DNA of 64,000 nucleotides. Source: Gallionella sp. (GTDB taxonomy: Bacteria > Pseudomonadota > Gammaproteobacteria > Burkholderiales > Gallionellaceae). The notes beneath the pieces were generated by a model, which did no database searches, was not told where the DNA came from, and saw only the letters and a program-made list of their open reading frames with translations. Position 1 is the first letter of the stretch. The number at the start of each line of letters is the position of its first letter. The stretch is from assembly GCA_028688275.1 (NCBI GenBank), contig JAQTYN010000010.1:1-64000 (forward strand), read 5' to 3'. The translations under genes and the position numbers were made by a program. Positions 48,911 through 59,268 of the stretch are shown piece after piece.

Positions 48911-49229
48911 AAATGATACTGGGATTAATCGTATTAACACGCGCGCCGCGCTTAGGGCTTTTTCCGCCGTTTCAATATTGTCCTGACGCAAATCAGCCAT
49001 TAGGACATGTGCCAGCACTGACCCGCCGCACAATGGCTTGACTGATCGAGCCAGCACCGATTAAGGCGTATTCAATTCCTCTTGATCACGCCATCTAAAC
49101 CGAGCCAGACGCTTGGCAATGAGCCACTGACCATTGCGCCTAACATATTCGGCAAGCTGCCACTACGTGACATTGCGAATTTAAAACAGGCTTATCGGCA
49201 TGTGACTGGCTAGCCGAAGAGTTTTGGGC

Positions 49230-49850
49230 TTAGACGCGAAATGCTCGGACGAAAAGTGCCACGTTTGATCGCACAAGATTCGCATCCTCAATTGCAGAGG
49301 GCTTCCCCAAGCCAAACATCACCCGAATGTGCGCACTACCAAGGAATAAAGCCAGGAACTGGTCTGCGGCCTCGTCGGGCGAGGCTATCGATAGGCTACC
49401 GGCAGCATTGACGGCTCGTAGATATTGCGCCACCTGCTGAAATAGTTTTTCTGGCCCCTGCTTGTAGAACGCCTGGCAGGCAGCGGTATGCTCACCAGCG
49501 GTAGCAGACATCATGCGATATGCACCCACCACTTCATCTGATCGCTTTAGCCTCAGGAACGATGTCCCGATCATCGTGAGCGCAACCTCGGGATTGTTGG
49601 GATCCAGTGCTCCCGGAGGTAATGAAGCAAATACCGTATCGGTAATGCGGCCAACAGCGGCCGCGAACAGGGCTTCCTTGGTCGGAAAGTAGCTGTAAAT
49701 CGTCACCTTGGAGACACCAGATAGCTTTGCGATCGCATCCACACTCGCTTGTGCGAAGCCATACGCAATAAACTGCTCCGATGCCGCCTCTAAAACCCGC
49801 TTCATCCGTTCAGGATCGCGCGGACGCCCTCGCTTAATATTAATCGTCAT
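49230..49850 (-). CDS. TetR/AcrR family transcriptional regulator
   Basis: AASEQFIAYGFAQASVDAIAKLSGVSKVTIYSYFPTKEALFAAAV. Confidence 0.95.
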   Translation of the reverse strand: MTINIKRGRPRDPERMKRVLEAASEQFIAYGFAQASVDAIAKLSGVSKVTIYSYFPTKEALFAAAVGRITDTVFASLPPGALDPNNPEVALTMIGTSFLRLKRSDEVVGAYRMMSATAGEHTAACQAFYKQGPEKLFQQVAQYLRAVNAAGSLSIASPDEAADQFLALFLGSAHIRVMFGLGKPSAIEDANLVRSNVALFVRAFRV

Positions 49851-49855
49851 TTTAT

Positions 49856-49894
49856 TTACTTGACAGTTAAGTAAACAAATATTAAATTGTTTAC
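49856..49894. promoter_or_regulatory. Overlapping palindromic TetR-type operators
   Basis: TTACTTgacagttAAGTAA (49856-49874) overlapping GTAAACAAatattaaaTTGTTTAC (49871-49894). Confidence 0.65.
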
Positions 49895-49924
49895 CAGTTC
49901 GTACAGTATATCAAATTATTGCCC

Positions 49925-51415
49925 ATGAATATCTCTATCCGTACTACCAAAGCTTCATATCGGCCAAGCTCGGTTCTCCTGCTCATTGCTTTTGCATTGA
50001 GTGGCTGCAGCAGCAATCCCGATATCCCGACATCGAGCATTTCACTTAAGCCAAACTATCTTCATGGAGGGGGACTTCAAAATTCCGCACCCGATGGAGA
50101 TCAAAAATGGTGGCAACAATTTGGAGATAAACAGCTGGCACTCCTCGTAGAAAGAGCTGCTATAGCGAACCACGATGTCCGAATTGCCGTAGAGCGGGCA
50201 AAACAGGCTCGTGCTGGGACAGGCGCGGTTGACTCGCGCTTATTTCCGAGCGTGAATTTGGTGGCATCTCAGTCCGACACTCGAACCAGCTTACCCGCAA
50301 TGGTAAAGCAATCGATGCTGGACACCAGGGCCTCGCGCGTCGGCGTAGATGTCGCCTGGGAAATTGATCTATTCGGTGGAGCCAGAGCGGCAGCAAGTGC
50401 TGCAGAAAAAGATGCGGCAGCGGCAAAGCTTGGCATAGCGGGCGCACAATTGATTGTTGCAAGCGAAGTCGCGCGACAATACTTCATTTGGCACGGAGCC
50501 CGGCAGCGGCTGAATATTCTTCAGTCTTTGCTGCAAACGCAGCGCGACACAGAGTGCCTGACTCGCAGTCGCAATCGGGAAGGAATGGCAAGCGAGTTCG
50601 ATGTTGCCCGAGCCGCTGGCGAAACATTGAGCATGGAAGCATCACTGCCGCAATTGCACACGCTGATGTCCGTCACAGAAAGTCGCATTGCCGTGCTGAC
50701 CGGTGCCAGTGCTTCAACCCTGGTTCCCGAGCTTCATGTTAAAGAGGAATTTCACTGGATTTCCACACAAGCACCATTCAGTGGGCAGCCTGCAGACTTG
50801 CTGAGACGCCGACCAGACATACTTGCCGCAGAACAACAGCTGTCTGCCGAATCGTCCCGTCTTGTTGAAGCGAAGGCAAACCGTTTCCCCAAGTTATTCT
50901 TGAGTGCACTATTCGGTCAACAGGCTCTGACACTCAACAATACGTTGAGCCTGTCGGCATCGCGCTACTCCAATGTGGCAGGTGCTTTCGTACTGCCTAT
51001 ATTCAACGCTGGACACATCAAGGCTGGAATCGAGGCGCAAACCGCACGGGAACAGCAAGTATTGCTGTCCTACGAGCAAACTATTCTGAATGCAGTTGAA
51101 GATGTTGAGAACAGCCTTGCTGTCTTAACAGGGGAACAACAGCGGATCGACGCACTAACTGCAGCAGAAAAAGAAAGAGAAATCGCTCTCGAACATGCCC
51201 GCTCGCTATTTCGGGAAGGCCAGATCGATCTCCTGCAATTACTTGATGTGCAGCGGGCATTATTGGCCACTGAGCTGACGCTGACTGAGAGTCACGCTCA
51301 GCGCGCAGTCAGCTACGTCCAACTTTACAAAGCGCTGGGTGGAGGCTGGCAGGCACTACCCCTCCCTGCCAATGCGCAAATAGCGACCAATTCTTTATCA
51401 GGAGTTAAGCAATGA
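49925..51415 (+). CDS. RND efflux outer membrane lipoprotein (NodT/OprM family)
   Basis: Lipobox FALSGC; WWQQFGDKQLALLVERAAIANHDVRIAVERAKQAR; DLLRRRPDILAAEQQL. Confidence 0.95.
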   Translation: MNISIRTTKASYRPSSVLLLIAFALSGCSSNPDIPTSSISLKPNYLHGGGLQNSAPDGDQKWWQQFGDKQLALLVERAAIANHDVRIAVERAKQARAGTGAVDSRLFPSVNLVASQSDTRTSLPAMVKQSMLDTRASRVGVDVAWEIDLFGGARAAASAAEKDAAAAKLGIAGAQLIVASEVARQYFIWHGARQRLNILQSLLQTQRDTECLTRSRNREGMASEFDVARAAGETLSMEASLPQLHTLMSVTESRIAVLTGASASTLVPELHVKEEFHWISTQAPFSGQPADLLRRRPDILAAEQQLSAESSRLVEAKANRFPKLFLSALFGQQALTLNNTLSLSASRYSNVAGAFVLPIFNAGHIKAGIEAQTAREQQVLLSYEQTILNAVEDVENSLAVLTGEQQRIDALTAAEKEREIALEHARSLFREGQIDLLQLLDVQRALLATELTLTESHAQRAVSYVQLYKALGGGWQALPLPANAQIATNSLSGVKQ

Positions 51416-52596
51416 TCTCGACATTAAAACAGCCTAACCTCTCTCTCGGAATGGTGGGACATACGGCCATTTCGCTTGTCATCGCAGCGAGTCTTGCAGC
51501 TTGCGGGGAAAAACCGCTAGCGCAATCTAAGCCTCACCCAGTTCTCGTGACCACCGTTCACAACGAGTACGATTCCTCTGAGAGAACATTCACCAGCATC
51601 GTGAGTGCACGGCATGAATCCGCTCAGGGTTTCAGGACAGGCGGCAAGGTAGTAGCCAGAATGGTTGAAGTCGGGCAAAACGTCGTTGCCGGACAAACGC
51701 TCGCCCGCCTTGATCCCGCCGATTACGAACTGGGGCTTCGCGCGGCAGAAGAGCAACTGTCAGCGGCTCGGGTGGATGCTGAACAGGCGGCATTGGACGA
51801 AGCCCGCTTCCGGCGCTTGCTCGCCGATCATTCGGTTTCCGTGGCCGACCATGAGCGGCAGAAAGCCCGTGCAGACGCAGCAGCGGCACGACAGGCACAG
51901 GCTGCACGACAACTTGATTTGGCACGCAACCGAACCAAGTACACTACCCTCGTCGCGGAATTTAATGGCGTGATTACCTCGCTAAAATTCGAGACGGGCC
52001 AGATTATCGCCGAGGGACAACCCGTCGTGACGATTGCTAACCAGTCCGAACTGGAGGTGGTCGCCGACCTGCCCGAGGAAATGGCGGGTAGCGTAAATAC
52101 CTATAGTGCCTCGGCAACTTTTTTGGATACGCAAGCACTTAACCTTGCGCTGAAATTGAGAGAAATATCACCCGCTGCTGCCGCTCAGACCAGAACGTAT
52201 CGGGTACGATTCAGCATCGCAGACAAGTCGCCCGCTATTCAACAGACACTGCACCTTGGTATGACGGCTAACCTGCATCTGTCCCAAAAGGAGGGGGAGC
52301 TAACAGCTGTTCTACCGGCGACAGCCGTCTGGAAAACCGACGGCCACACCATGATCTGGCAGGTGGACAACTCAGGGAGCAAGCTCGTCGCGAAACCTGT
52401 TGAGGTTCTCCGCTACACGAACGAGGCAGTGCAAGTGCGGGGGATAGCAGATGGCGCGAAGGTGGTATCGGCTGGCATTCAGAAACTGGCTCCCGGCATT
52501 GACATCGTTCCCGTTGAGCGTAGTGCCAGCGGAATGAATCTGAGTACATCAGCCGCACATGCGGCAACGACAAGCACAGCGGGGAGTCAACTGTGA
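51412..52596 (+). CDS. RND efflux periplasmic adaptor subunit (MFP)
   Basis: GGKVVARMVEVGQNVVAGQTLARLDPADYEL; lipoprotein signal SLAAC. Confidence 0.94.
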   Translation: MISTLKQPNLSLGMVGHTAISLVIAASLAACGEKPLAQSKPHPVLVTTVHNEYDSSERTFTSIVSARHESAQGFRTGGKVVARMVEVGQNVVAGQTLARLDPADYELGLRAAEEQLSAARVDAEQAALDEARFRRLLADHSVSVADHERQKARADAAAARQAQAARQLDLARNRTKYTTLVAEFNGVITSLKFETGQIIAEGQPVVTIANQSELEVVADLPEEMAGSVNTYSASATFLDTQALNLALKLREISPAAAAQTRTYRVRFSIADKSPAIQQTLHLGMTANLHLSQKEGELTAVLPATAVWKTDGHTMIWQVDNSGSKLVAKPVEVLRYTNEAVQVRGIADGAKVVSAGIQKLAPGIDIVPVERSASGMNLSTSAAHAATTSTAGSQL

Positions 52597-55500
52597 AGAC
52601 GGGATTTAATCTCTCGGCCTGGGCGGTCAAGCATCAGGCCATGGTGTTATTTATGATCCTGACTACACTGGTAGCCGGGGTGTTTTCATACATGAAACTC
52701 GGTCGCCTAGAGGATCCAAACTTCAATGTTCCGCTGATGACTGCGGTCGTCATCTGGCCCGGCGCGACGGCGCAGGAAGTTCAGGATCAGGTGATGAACA
52801 AAATTGAGAGCAGACTGCGTGAGCTTAACGGTTTAGACTACGTGAAGACATTCTCCCGCCAAGGCTATGGTGCTGTCTCATTGCGGATGAAGGGCGGCCT
52901 GCCCCAGCAACAACTCACCGATGCCTGGTACCAGGCGCGCAAGAAAATCGGCGATATCCAGCAGGAGTTCCCTGCTGGTGTGCGCGGCCCTTATTTTAAC
53001 GACGAGTACAACGACCTCTACATGTCGCTTTATGCAATTCAGGGCGATGGATTGTCAATGGCAGAACTCCTTGAATATGCGGAAAAAATCAAACGAGACC
53101 TGCAGAGCGTACCCACCCTGAGTAAGGTAGACATTCTGGGCAAACAAAAAGAAAAGGTCTTTATTGAATTCTCCAGCAAGCGGCTTGCCGCATTGGGCAT
53201 GTCCCCGCAAGAAGTAATTGACTCACTGGTACGGCAAAACCTGATGAGTCCATCGGGTTCGGTGGACACACGCTCCGACCGTGTGTTTGCCCGTGTCGAT
53301 GGTGCGCTGCACAGCGCAGCGGATGTAGCGAAGGTCAGTATCGAGGCAAGTGGACGGCTGGTAAGGCTGTCAGATATTGCGACCGTCCGCGCCAGTTACG
53401 AAGATCCGCCCGCATACACTGTCCGCCACAACGGTCATCCGGTGCTGGTGATCGCTACCACCATGACGCCAAATGCGAATATCCTCAAAGTCGGCAAAGC
53501 GGTTGACGAACGGATGGCTGCGATTCAGGCGAACCTGCCGTCGAGCATTTCAGTAGAAAAGTATGAAGATCAGCCGAAGGTGGTCGAGGAATCAGTCTGG
53601 GAGTTTGAAAGGTCGTTTCTCGAAGCACTTGCCATTGTGCTAGCGGTCTCTTTTCTGTCGTTGGGGCGACAGGCGGGGGTGGTGGTCGCAGCTTCGGTGC
53701 CGCTGGTGCTGGGTATCGTCCTGGTCGTCATGTATCTGGCTGGTTGGAATCTGGACCGAATTTCGCTAGGATCTCTCATCATCGCGCTCGGTCTTCTGGT
53801 CGATGATGCGATCATTGCCGTGGAGATGATGGTGCTGAAGCTGGAGGAAGGATGGGATCGGGCCAAGGCGGCGACTTTTGCCTATACCTCGACCGCCTTC
53901 CCGATGCTGACGGGCACCATGGTTACTGTAGCGGGGTTCATGCCAGTGGGTTTTGCCAAGTCCACCGCTGGCGAATACGCGGGCGGGATCTTCTGGGTCG
54001 TCGGTGTGGCACTGATAGCCTCCTGGTTCGTCGCGGTCATCTTCACCCCCTATCTCGGAATGAAGCTGCTGCCGTCCTCCATGGCGGGCGGAACACATGC
54101 CGACCCCTACGACAAGCCAATCTATCACCGGCTGCGTAAGTGGGTTGACTGGTGTGTCGGCCAGCGCTGGAAGGTATTGGCTGCAACTGGCATCCTCTTC
54201 GTTGTTGCTGGTCTGGGAATGACGCTGGTGCAGCAACAGTTTTTCCCAACCACTGATCGTCTTGAACTGATGGTTGAACTACGTATGAAGGAAGGAGCCT
54301 CTTTCACAGCGACCGAGGAGCAGGTCAAGCTATTCGAGAAGGTGCTGGCAAAAGATCCAGATGCCAAGAATTTCACTGTCTATACGGGTGCTGGGGCTCC
54401 GCGTTTCTACTTGTCCCTAGAGCCAGAACTGCCCAATCCCGGTTATGCCCAGTTCGTCATCATGACCTCTGGGGCAAAGGGACGTGAGGCCTTGCGCGCC
54501 CGTCTGCTCGACTATTTCGCCAAGGATGAGGCGCAGCCCTTAGTACGCGGTCGGGTGTTGCGCATGGAGTTCGGCCCACCAGTTGGATTCCCTGTCCAAT
54601 TTCGCGTCATCGGCCCCGATCCAGATACCGTGCGCGGCATTGCCTACCGGGTGCGAGACATCGTGCGGGAAAGCGCCTTGGTGCGCGATACGCAACTGAA
54701 CTGGAACGAGCGCGTCCGTACCCTAAGCGTTCACGTGGATCAGGACAAGGTTCGTTTGCTCGGTTTATCGTCAGCCGAGGTATCTCAGAGCTTGCAGATC
54801 CTCTCCGGTGCGCCCGTGACGCAAATCCGCCGTGGCGAAGATCTGATCGATGTCGTGGTGCGTGCCGATACCAGCGAAAGAAAAAAACTGGAGAGCCTTG
54901 GCGACATTGTGTTGTTTTCGCGCAGCGGTGCCGTGGTTCCGCTTTCGCAGGTCGCACGCATCGAACCGACCTTTGAGGAACCCGTGCTCTGGCGGTGGAA
55001 CCGCAACATGGCGATTACGGTGCGCAGTGATTTGGCGGACGGTGTTCAGGGACCTTATGCCACCGAGAAAATTTGGCCGTCACTGAAACCGGTGCTAGAC
55101 AGCCTGCCGAGCGGATACCAGATCGAGAAAGGCGGAGCCATCGAAGAATCGGACAAGTCAAACTTGGCGCTATTGGCGATATTCCCGGGGATGTTTCTGG
55201 TCATGCTGGCGTTCCTGATGATGCAGCTACAGAGTTTTTCCAGAATGACCATGGTCTTCATGACCGCTCCTCTGGGACTGATCGGCGTCGTGCCCGCGTT
55301 ACTGATCTTCAATGCGCCGTTCGGCTTCGTGGCACTGCTGGGCGTGATCGCATTGAGTGGCATGATCATGCGCAATTCAGTCATCCTCGTCGACCAGATC
55401 GAGCAGGACATTAGCTCCGGCAGTCAACCTTGGCAAGCCATCGTAGATGCAACGGTTCGCCGCACCCGCCCAGTCGTCCTGACGGCGGCAGCGGCGGTTC

Positions 55501-55646
55501 TCGCCATGATTCCCCTGACACACAGCATCTTCTGGGGGCCAATGGCGATCTCAATCATGGGCGGACTCATCGTGGCCACTACCCTCACCCTCGGATTTGT
55601 TCCAGCACTTTATGCGGCATGGTTCAAAGTGGGGCGAACACAATGA
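52593..55646 (+). CDS. RND efflux transporter permease
   Basis: GRLEDPNFNVPLMTAVVIWPGATAQEVQDQV; LIIALGLLVDDAIIAVEMM; GVIALSGMIMRNSVILVDQI. Confidence 0.97.
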   Translation: MKTGFNLSAWAVKHQAMVLFMILTTLVAGVFSYMKLGRLEDPNFNVPLMTAVVIWPGATAQEVQDQVMNKIESRLRELNGLDYVKTFSRQGYGAVSLRMKGGLPQQQLTDAWYQARKKIGDIQQEFPAGVRGPYFNDEYNDLYMSLYAIQGDGLSMAELLEYAEKIKRDLQSVPTLSKVDILGKQKEKVFIEFSSKRLAALGMSPQEVIDSLVRQNLMSPSGSVDTRSDRVFARVDGALHSAADVAKVSIEASGRLVRLSDIATVRASYEDPPAYTVRHNGHPVLVIATTMTPNANILKVGKAVDERMAAIQANLPSSISVEKYEDQPKVVEESVWEFERSFLEALAIVLAVSFLSLGRQAGVVVAASVPLVLGIVLVVMYLAGWNLDRISLGSLIIALGLLVDDAIIAVEMMVLKLEEGWDRAKAATFAYTSTAFPMLTGTMVTVAGFMPVGFAKSTAGEYAGGIFWVVGVALIASWFVAVIFTPYLGMKLLPSSMAGGTHADPYDKPIYHRLRKWVDWCVGQRWKVLAATGILFVVAGLGMTLVQQQFFPTTDRLELMVELRMKEGASFTATEEQVKLFEKVLAKDPDAKNFTVYTGAGAPRFYLSLEPELPNPGYAQFVIMTSGAKGREALRARLLDYFAKDEAQPLVRGRVLRMEFGPPVGFPVQFRVIGPDPDTVRGIAYRVRDIVRESALVRDTQLNWNERVRTLSVHVDQDKVRLLGLSSAEVSQSLQILSGAPVTQIRRGEDLIDVVVRADTSERKKLESLGDIVLFSRSGAVVPLSQVARIEPTFEEPVLWRWNRNMAITVRSDLADGVQGPYATEKIWPSLKPVLDSLPSGYQIEKGGAIEESDKSNLALLAIFPGMFLVMLAFLMMQLQSFSRMTMVFMTAPLGLIGVVPALLIFNAPFGFVALLGVIALSGMIMRNSVILVDQIEQDISSGSQPWQAIVDATVRRTRPVVLTAAAAVLAMIPLTHSIFWGPMAISIMGGLIVATTLTLGFVPALYAAWFKVGRTQ

Positions 55647-55810
55647 GTAGGCACACCAGGCAAATCCTGCAACTGATAAGGCTCTTTAAAGTGAAAGGTA
55701 ACAATTCGCATTTGCGGTCATATATTCGAGGCAAGTTGGTAGGGGCTATGCGGCACTCACAGACCACTGACTCTATAAACAAATTCCACTAACACTTAAG
55801 GATAATCATC

Positions 55811-56968
55811 ATGCAAAATTTCGATTTCTATAACCCGACCCGTATCGTATTCGGAGAAAAAAGTATTGCCCGCCTTGATGATCTGGTACCGACCGACGCG
55901 CGTGTGCTTGTGCTGTATGGCGGCAACAGTGCCGAACGGTCAGGCACACTGGCGGAAGTGCGGGCGGCACTTGGTGCGCGCAAGCTGTGGGAATTTGGTG
56001 GCATCGAACCGAATCCCGCTTATGAAATCCTGATGCGCGCAGTCGAACTGGTTCGCACGGAAAAGCTGGACTTTCTGCTGGCGGTCGGCGGTGGTTCGGT
56101 AATTGACGGCACGAAGTTTGTCGCCGCTGCGGTGTCCTTTGCGGGCGACCCTTGGGCAATTCTGGAAACCTTTGGTAGCACTGTGACGGATGCACTGCCG
56201 TTCGGCACGGTACTGACCTTGCCTGCAACGGGTTCCGAGATGAATTGCGCCTCGGTTATTACCAAACAAGAAACATTGGCGAAGCTTCCCTTTATGACAC
56301 CTTTTGTCTATCCGAAATTTTCGATCCTTGATCCAGTTAAAACCTATACCCTGCCGCCGCACCAATTAGCCAATGGCGTGGTGGATGCGTTTACGCACGT
56401 TATCGAGCAATACCTAACTTATCCAACCGAAGGTCGAGTGCAAGATCGTTTTGCAGAAGGTCTGCTGCAAACCCTGATTGAAATCGGTTCGAAAGTGGTG
56501 AATGAACCCGCAGACTTCGACTCGCGTGCCAACCTGATGTGGTCGGCCACCATGGCGGTGAATGGACTGATTGCGGCTGGCGTACCTCAAGATTGGTCAA
56601 CACATATGCTGGGGCATGAACTCACCGCACTGTATGGCATTGATCACGCCCGCACGCTTGCGATTATTCTCCCCGCCATGCTCCATCTGCGCCGCGAAAA
56701 CAAACGAGCCAAGCTGTTGCAGTATGCCGAACGCGTCTGGCAAATCACCGAAGGTGACGAGGATGAACGGATTGATCAAGCCATCGAGAAAACACGCGCA
56801 TTCTTTGAAAGTCTCGGTCTCAAGACCCACCTGTCCGACTACAACATTTCAGCGGATGAAATCGACAGATTGATCCAACAGTTGCAAGCGCATGGCATGA
56901 CGCAATTGGGTGAGCATCAGGATGTCACGCTGGAAGTCAGTCGCAAGGTTCTTGAAGCGAGTCTTTAA
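55811..56968 (+). CDS. yqhD: Iron-containing alcohol dehydrogenase, YqhD-like
   Basis: FYNPTRIVFGEKSI; VGGGSVIDGTKFVAAAV; TGSEMN; DAFTHVIEQYLTYPT; HMLGHELTALYGIDHARTLAIILP. Confidence 0.92.
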   Translation: MQNFDFYNPTRIVFGEKSIARLDDLVPTDARVLVLYGGNSAERSGTLAEVRAALGARKLWEFGGIEPNPAYEILMRAVELVRTEKLDFLLAVGGGSVIDGTKFVAAAVSFAGDPWAILETFGSTVTDALPFGTVLTLPATGSEMNCASVITKQETLAKLPFMTPFVYPKFSILDPVKTYTLPPHQLANGVVDAFTHVIEQYLTYPTEGRVQDRFAEGLLQTLIEIGSKVVNEPADFDSRANLMWSATMAVNGLIAAGVPQDWSTHMLGHELTALYGIDHARTLAIILPAMLHLRRENKRAKLLQYAERVWQITEGDEDERIDQAIEKTRAFFESLGLKTHLSDYNISADEIDRLIQQLQAHGMTQLGEHQDVTLEVSRKVLEASL

Positions 56969-57017
56969 ATCCTGTGAGAAAGAGAGGCTCTGACTTTACT
57001 CGCCTTTGAATCTGGGG

Positions 57018-57168
57018 AAACGGTGATTCAATCTTCCATTCGTGGTGAGCTGGTCGAACCATGAACGGAAGATTAAATAAAATCAATGTATTAAATCCAT
57101 TCATCCTTCGACCGTTCGACACGCTCACGGCTCAGGACGAACAGATTCAATCTGCGGCTCTCTAGTCC
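57018..57168. mobile_element. MITE/REP-like element copy 8
   Basis: acggtgattcaatcttccattcgtggtgagctggtcgaaccatgaacggaagattaaataaaatcaatg...acggctcaggacgaacagattcaatctgcggc. Confidence 0.75.
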
Positions 57169-58031
57169 TCTTCCTTACCGTTTCCCACCACCCCCTTAGG
57201 CACTTTATAGCGGTTATAGCTCCACAAATACTGAGCAGGGGCACGGGCGATGACTTTTTCGAGAGCTTGGTTAATTTGTAGTGGCACGGGTTGGGTGAAG
57301 TCCAGCTCCAATGGCTCAATCCGCAACACATAACCTTGCCCTTTGGGTAAGCGTTCAGCACACGCCAGCACCACGGTTGCACCGCTATTTTGAGCTAAAC
57401 GCCCACTGAGGGTCATGGTATAAGCAGGTTTGCCGAAGAAATCCACCCATTCGCCTTCGCCTGAGCTGGGGACTTGGTCGGGCAAAATACCAATGGCTTC
57501 GCCGCGTTTGAGGGCTTTGAGGAGTACGCGAACGCCGCTGACATCGGCGGTGGCGAGTTTTGCCAAGCCGCGTTCGCGCCCGTTACGCATGATAGTTTCC
57601 AGCCAAGGTTGTTTGGGTGAACGATATAAGCACGTCAACGGCAAGCGTTGCCCGACATACAAGCCCACCACTTCAAAGCAGCCCCAGTGCGGGGTGAGCA
57701 GAATAATGCCTTTGCCGCGAGTTTGTGCAGCTTCCAGATGTTCCCACCCTTCACAGCGTTGCACGGTATCGCATACTTCGGCTTGCGTACGTTTCCAGAC
57801 CCAAGGCAATTCGATGCTACTTTTACCTGCTTCATTGACACTTTGCTTCAGCAGCGCGTCAAAATTTGCCTGAGCTAAACCACTTTGCCGCAGATTTTCA
57901 GCCGTGCGTTGGGCATAGGTCGGCGAGAGGGCAAAGGTCAATCGCCCCAGTAACGCGCCGATAGCATGCACTACCCTGAGGGGTAAGTTGGCGATGAGTG
58001 AAAAAATAGTGTTAAACAAGAAAGCTGTCAT
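57162..58031 (-). CDS. Lipid A biosynthesis acyltransferase (LpxL/HtrB family)
   Basis: GIILLTPHWGCFEVVGLYVGQRLPLTCLYRSPKQPWLE; GILPDQVPSSGEGEWVDFFGKPAYTMTLSGRLA. Confidence 0.92.
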   Translation of the reverse strand: MTAFLFNTIFSLIANLPLRVVHAIGALLGRLTFALSPTYAQRTAENLRQSGLAQANFDALLKQSVNEAGKSSIELPWVWKRTQAEVCDTVQRCEGWEHLEAAQTRGKGIILLTPHWGCFEVVGLYVGQRLPLTCLYRSPKQPWLETIMRNGRERGLAKLATADVSGVRVLLKALKRGEAIGILPDQVPSSGEGEWVDFFGKPAYTMTLSGRLAQNSGATVVLACAERLPKGQGYVLRIEPLELDFTQPVPLQINQALEKVIARAPAQYLWSYNRYKVPKGVVGNGKEED

Positions 58032-58098
58032 TCGGTGAGAAGGCGAACTATTTGCTACAATGCGCGCCTTAAATTTTTTAGTTGATAGGATAAATGCT

Positions 58099-59262
58099 AT
58101 GAGCGACTTTTTGTTTACGTCTGAATCTGTATCTGAAGGGCATCCTGATAAAGTAGCCGATCAAGTATCTGATGCCATTCTGGATGCTATTCTAGCGCAA
58201 GACCCCTATGCGCGGGTAGCGGCGGAAACATTGACCAATACAGGGTTGGTCGTGCTGGCGGGTGAAATCACCACCACAGCCAATGTCGATTACATCCAAG
58301 TCGCTCGCAACACTATCAAACGCATCGGCTACGACAACACCGAATACGGCATTGATTACAAAGGTTGTGCTGTATTGGTCGCCTACGACAAGCAAAGTCC
58401 AGACATCGCTCAAGGCGTGGATCGTGCTTCCGATGACTTTTTAAATCAAGGTGCGGGCGATCAAGGCTTGATGTTCGGTTATGCCTGTGACGAAACCCCC
58501 ACTTTGATGCCACTGGCGATTTATCTGGCACATCAAGTGGTGCAACGCCAATCCCAATTGCGTCACGATGGTCGCTTGTCTTGGCTACGTCCTGATGCGA
58601 AATCTCAAGTAACGATTCGTTATGTCGATGGCAAGCCCTACTCTATTGATACTGTGGTGCTTTCTACCCAACACGCGCCTGAGATGACCTTGGAAGCCAT
58701 CCGCGAAGCCGCGATTGAAGAAATCATCAAGCCACTCTTGCCTGCGGAATTGATCAAAGGCAACATCAATTTCTTGGTGAATCCGACAGGACGTTTCGTC
58801 ATCGGCGGTCCACAAGGCGATTGCGGATTGACAGGTCGTAAAATTATTGTCGATACCTACGGCGGTGCAGCTCCACACGGTGGTGGCGCGTTTTCGGGTA
58901 AAGATCCTTCTAAAGTGGACCGTTCCGCTGCTTACGCAGGTCGTTATGTGGCGAAAAATATCGTTGCCGCAGGCTTGGCAAGCAAATGTTTGGTGCAAGT
59001 TTCCTATGCGATTGGCGTGGCAAAACCCACCAGCGTGATGGTAGACACGTATGGCACAGGCAAAATTTCCGATGAAAAATTGACCGAATTGGTGTTGCGT
59101 CATTTCGATTTGCGTCCAAAGGGCATCGTGCAAATGTTGGATTTGTTGCGCCCGATCTACGAAAAGACAGCTGCTTATGGTCACTTTGGACGTGAAGAAC
59201 CAGGTTTTACTTGGGAAAATACCGACAAAGCCGCTGCGTTGCGCGCTGACGCAGGACTGTAA
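58099..59262 (+). CDS. metK: S-adenosylmethionine synthetase
   Basis: [67 protein letters not shown]. Confidence 0.98.
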   Translation: MSDFLFTSESVSEGHPDKVADQVSDAILDAILAQDPYARVAAETLTNTGLVVLAGEITTTANVDYIQVARNTIKRIGYDNTEYGIDYKGCAVLVAYDKQSPDIAQGVDRASDDFLNQGAGDQGLMFGYACDETPTLMPLAIYLAHQVVQRQSQLRHDGRLSWLRPDAKSQVTIRYVDGKPYSIDTVVLSTQHAPEMTLEAIREAAIEEIIKPLLPAELIKGNINFLVNPTGRFVIGGPQGDCGLTGRKIIVDTYGGAAPHGGGAFSGKDPSKVDRSAAYAGRYVAKNIVAAGLASKCLVQVSYAIGVAKPTSVMVDTYGTGKISDEKLTELVLRHFDLRPKGIVQMLDLLRPIYEKTAAYGHFGREEPGFTWENTDKAAALRADAGL

Positions 59263-59268
59263 TTCGCT

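Noticed and set aside
58585-59184. Minus-strand 199-aa ORF inside metK
   Set aside because: Antisense shadow of metK; no domain signal.
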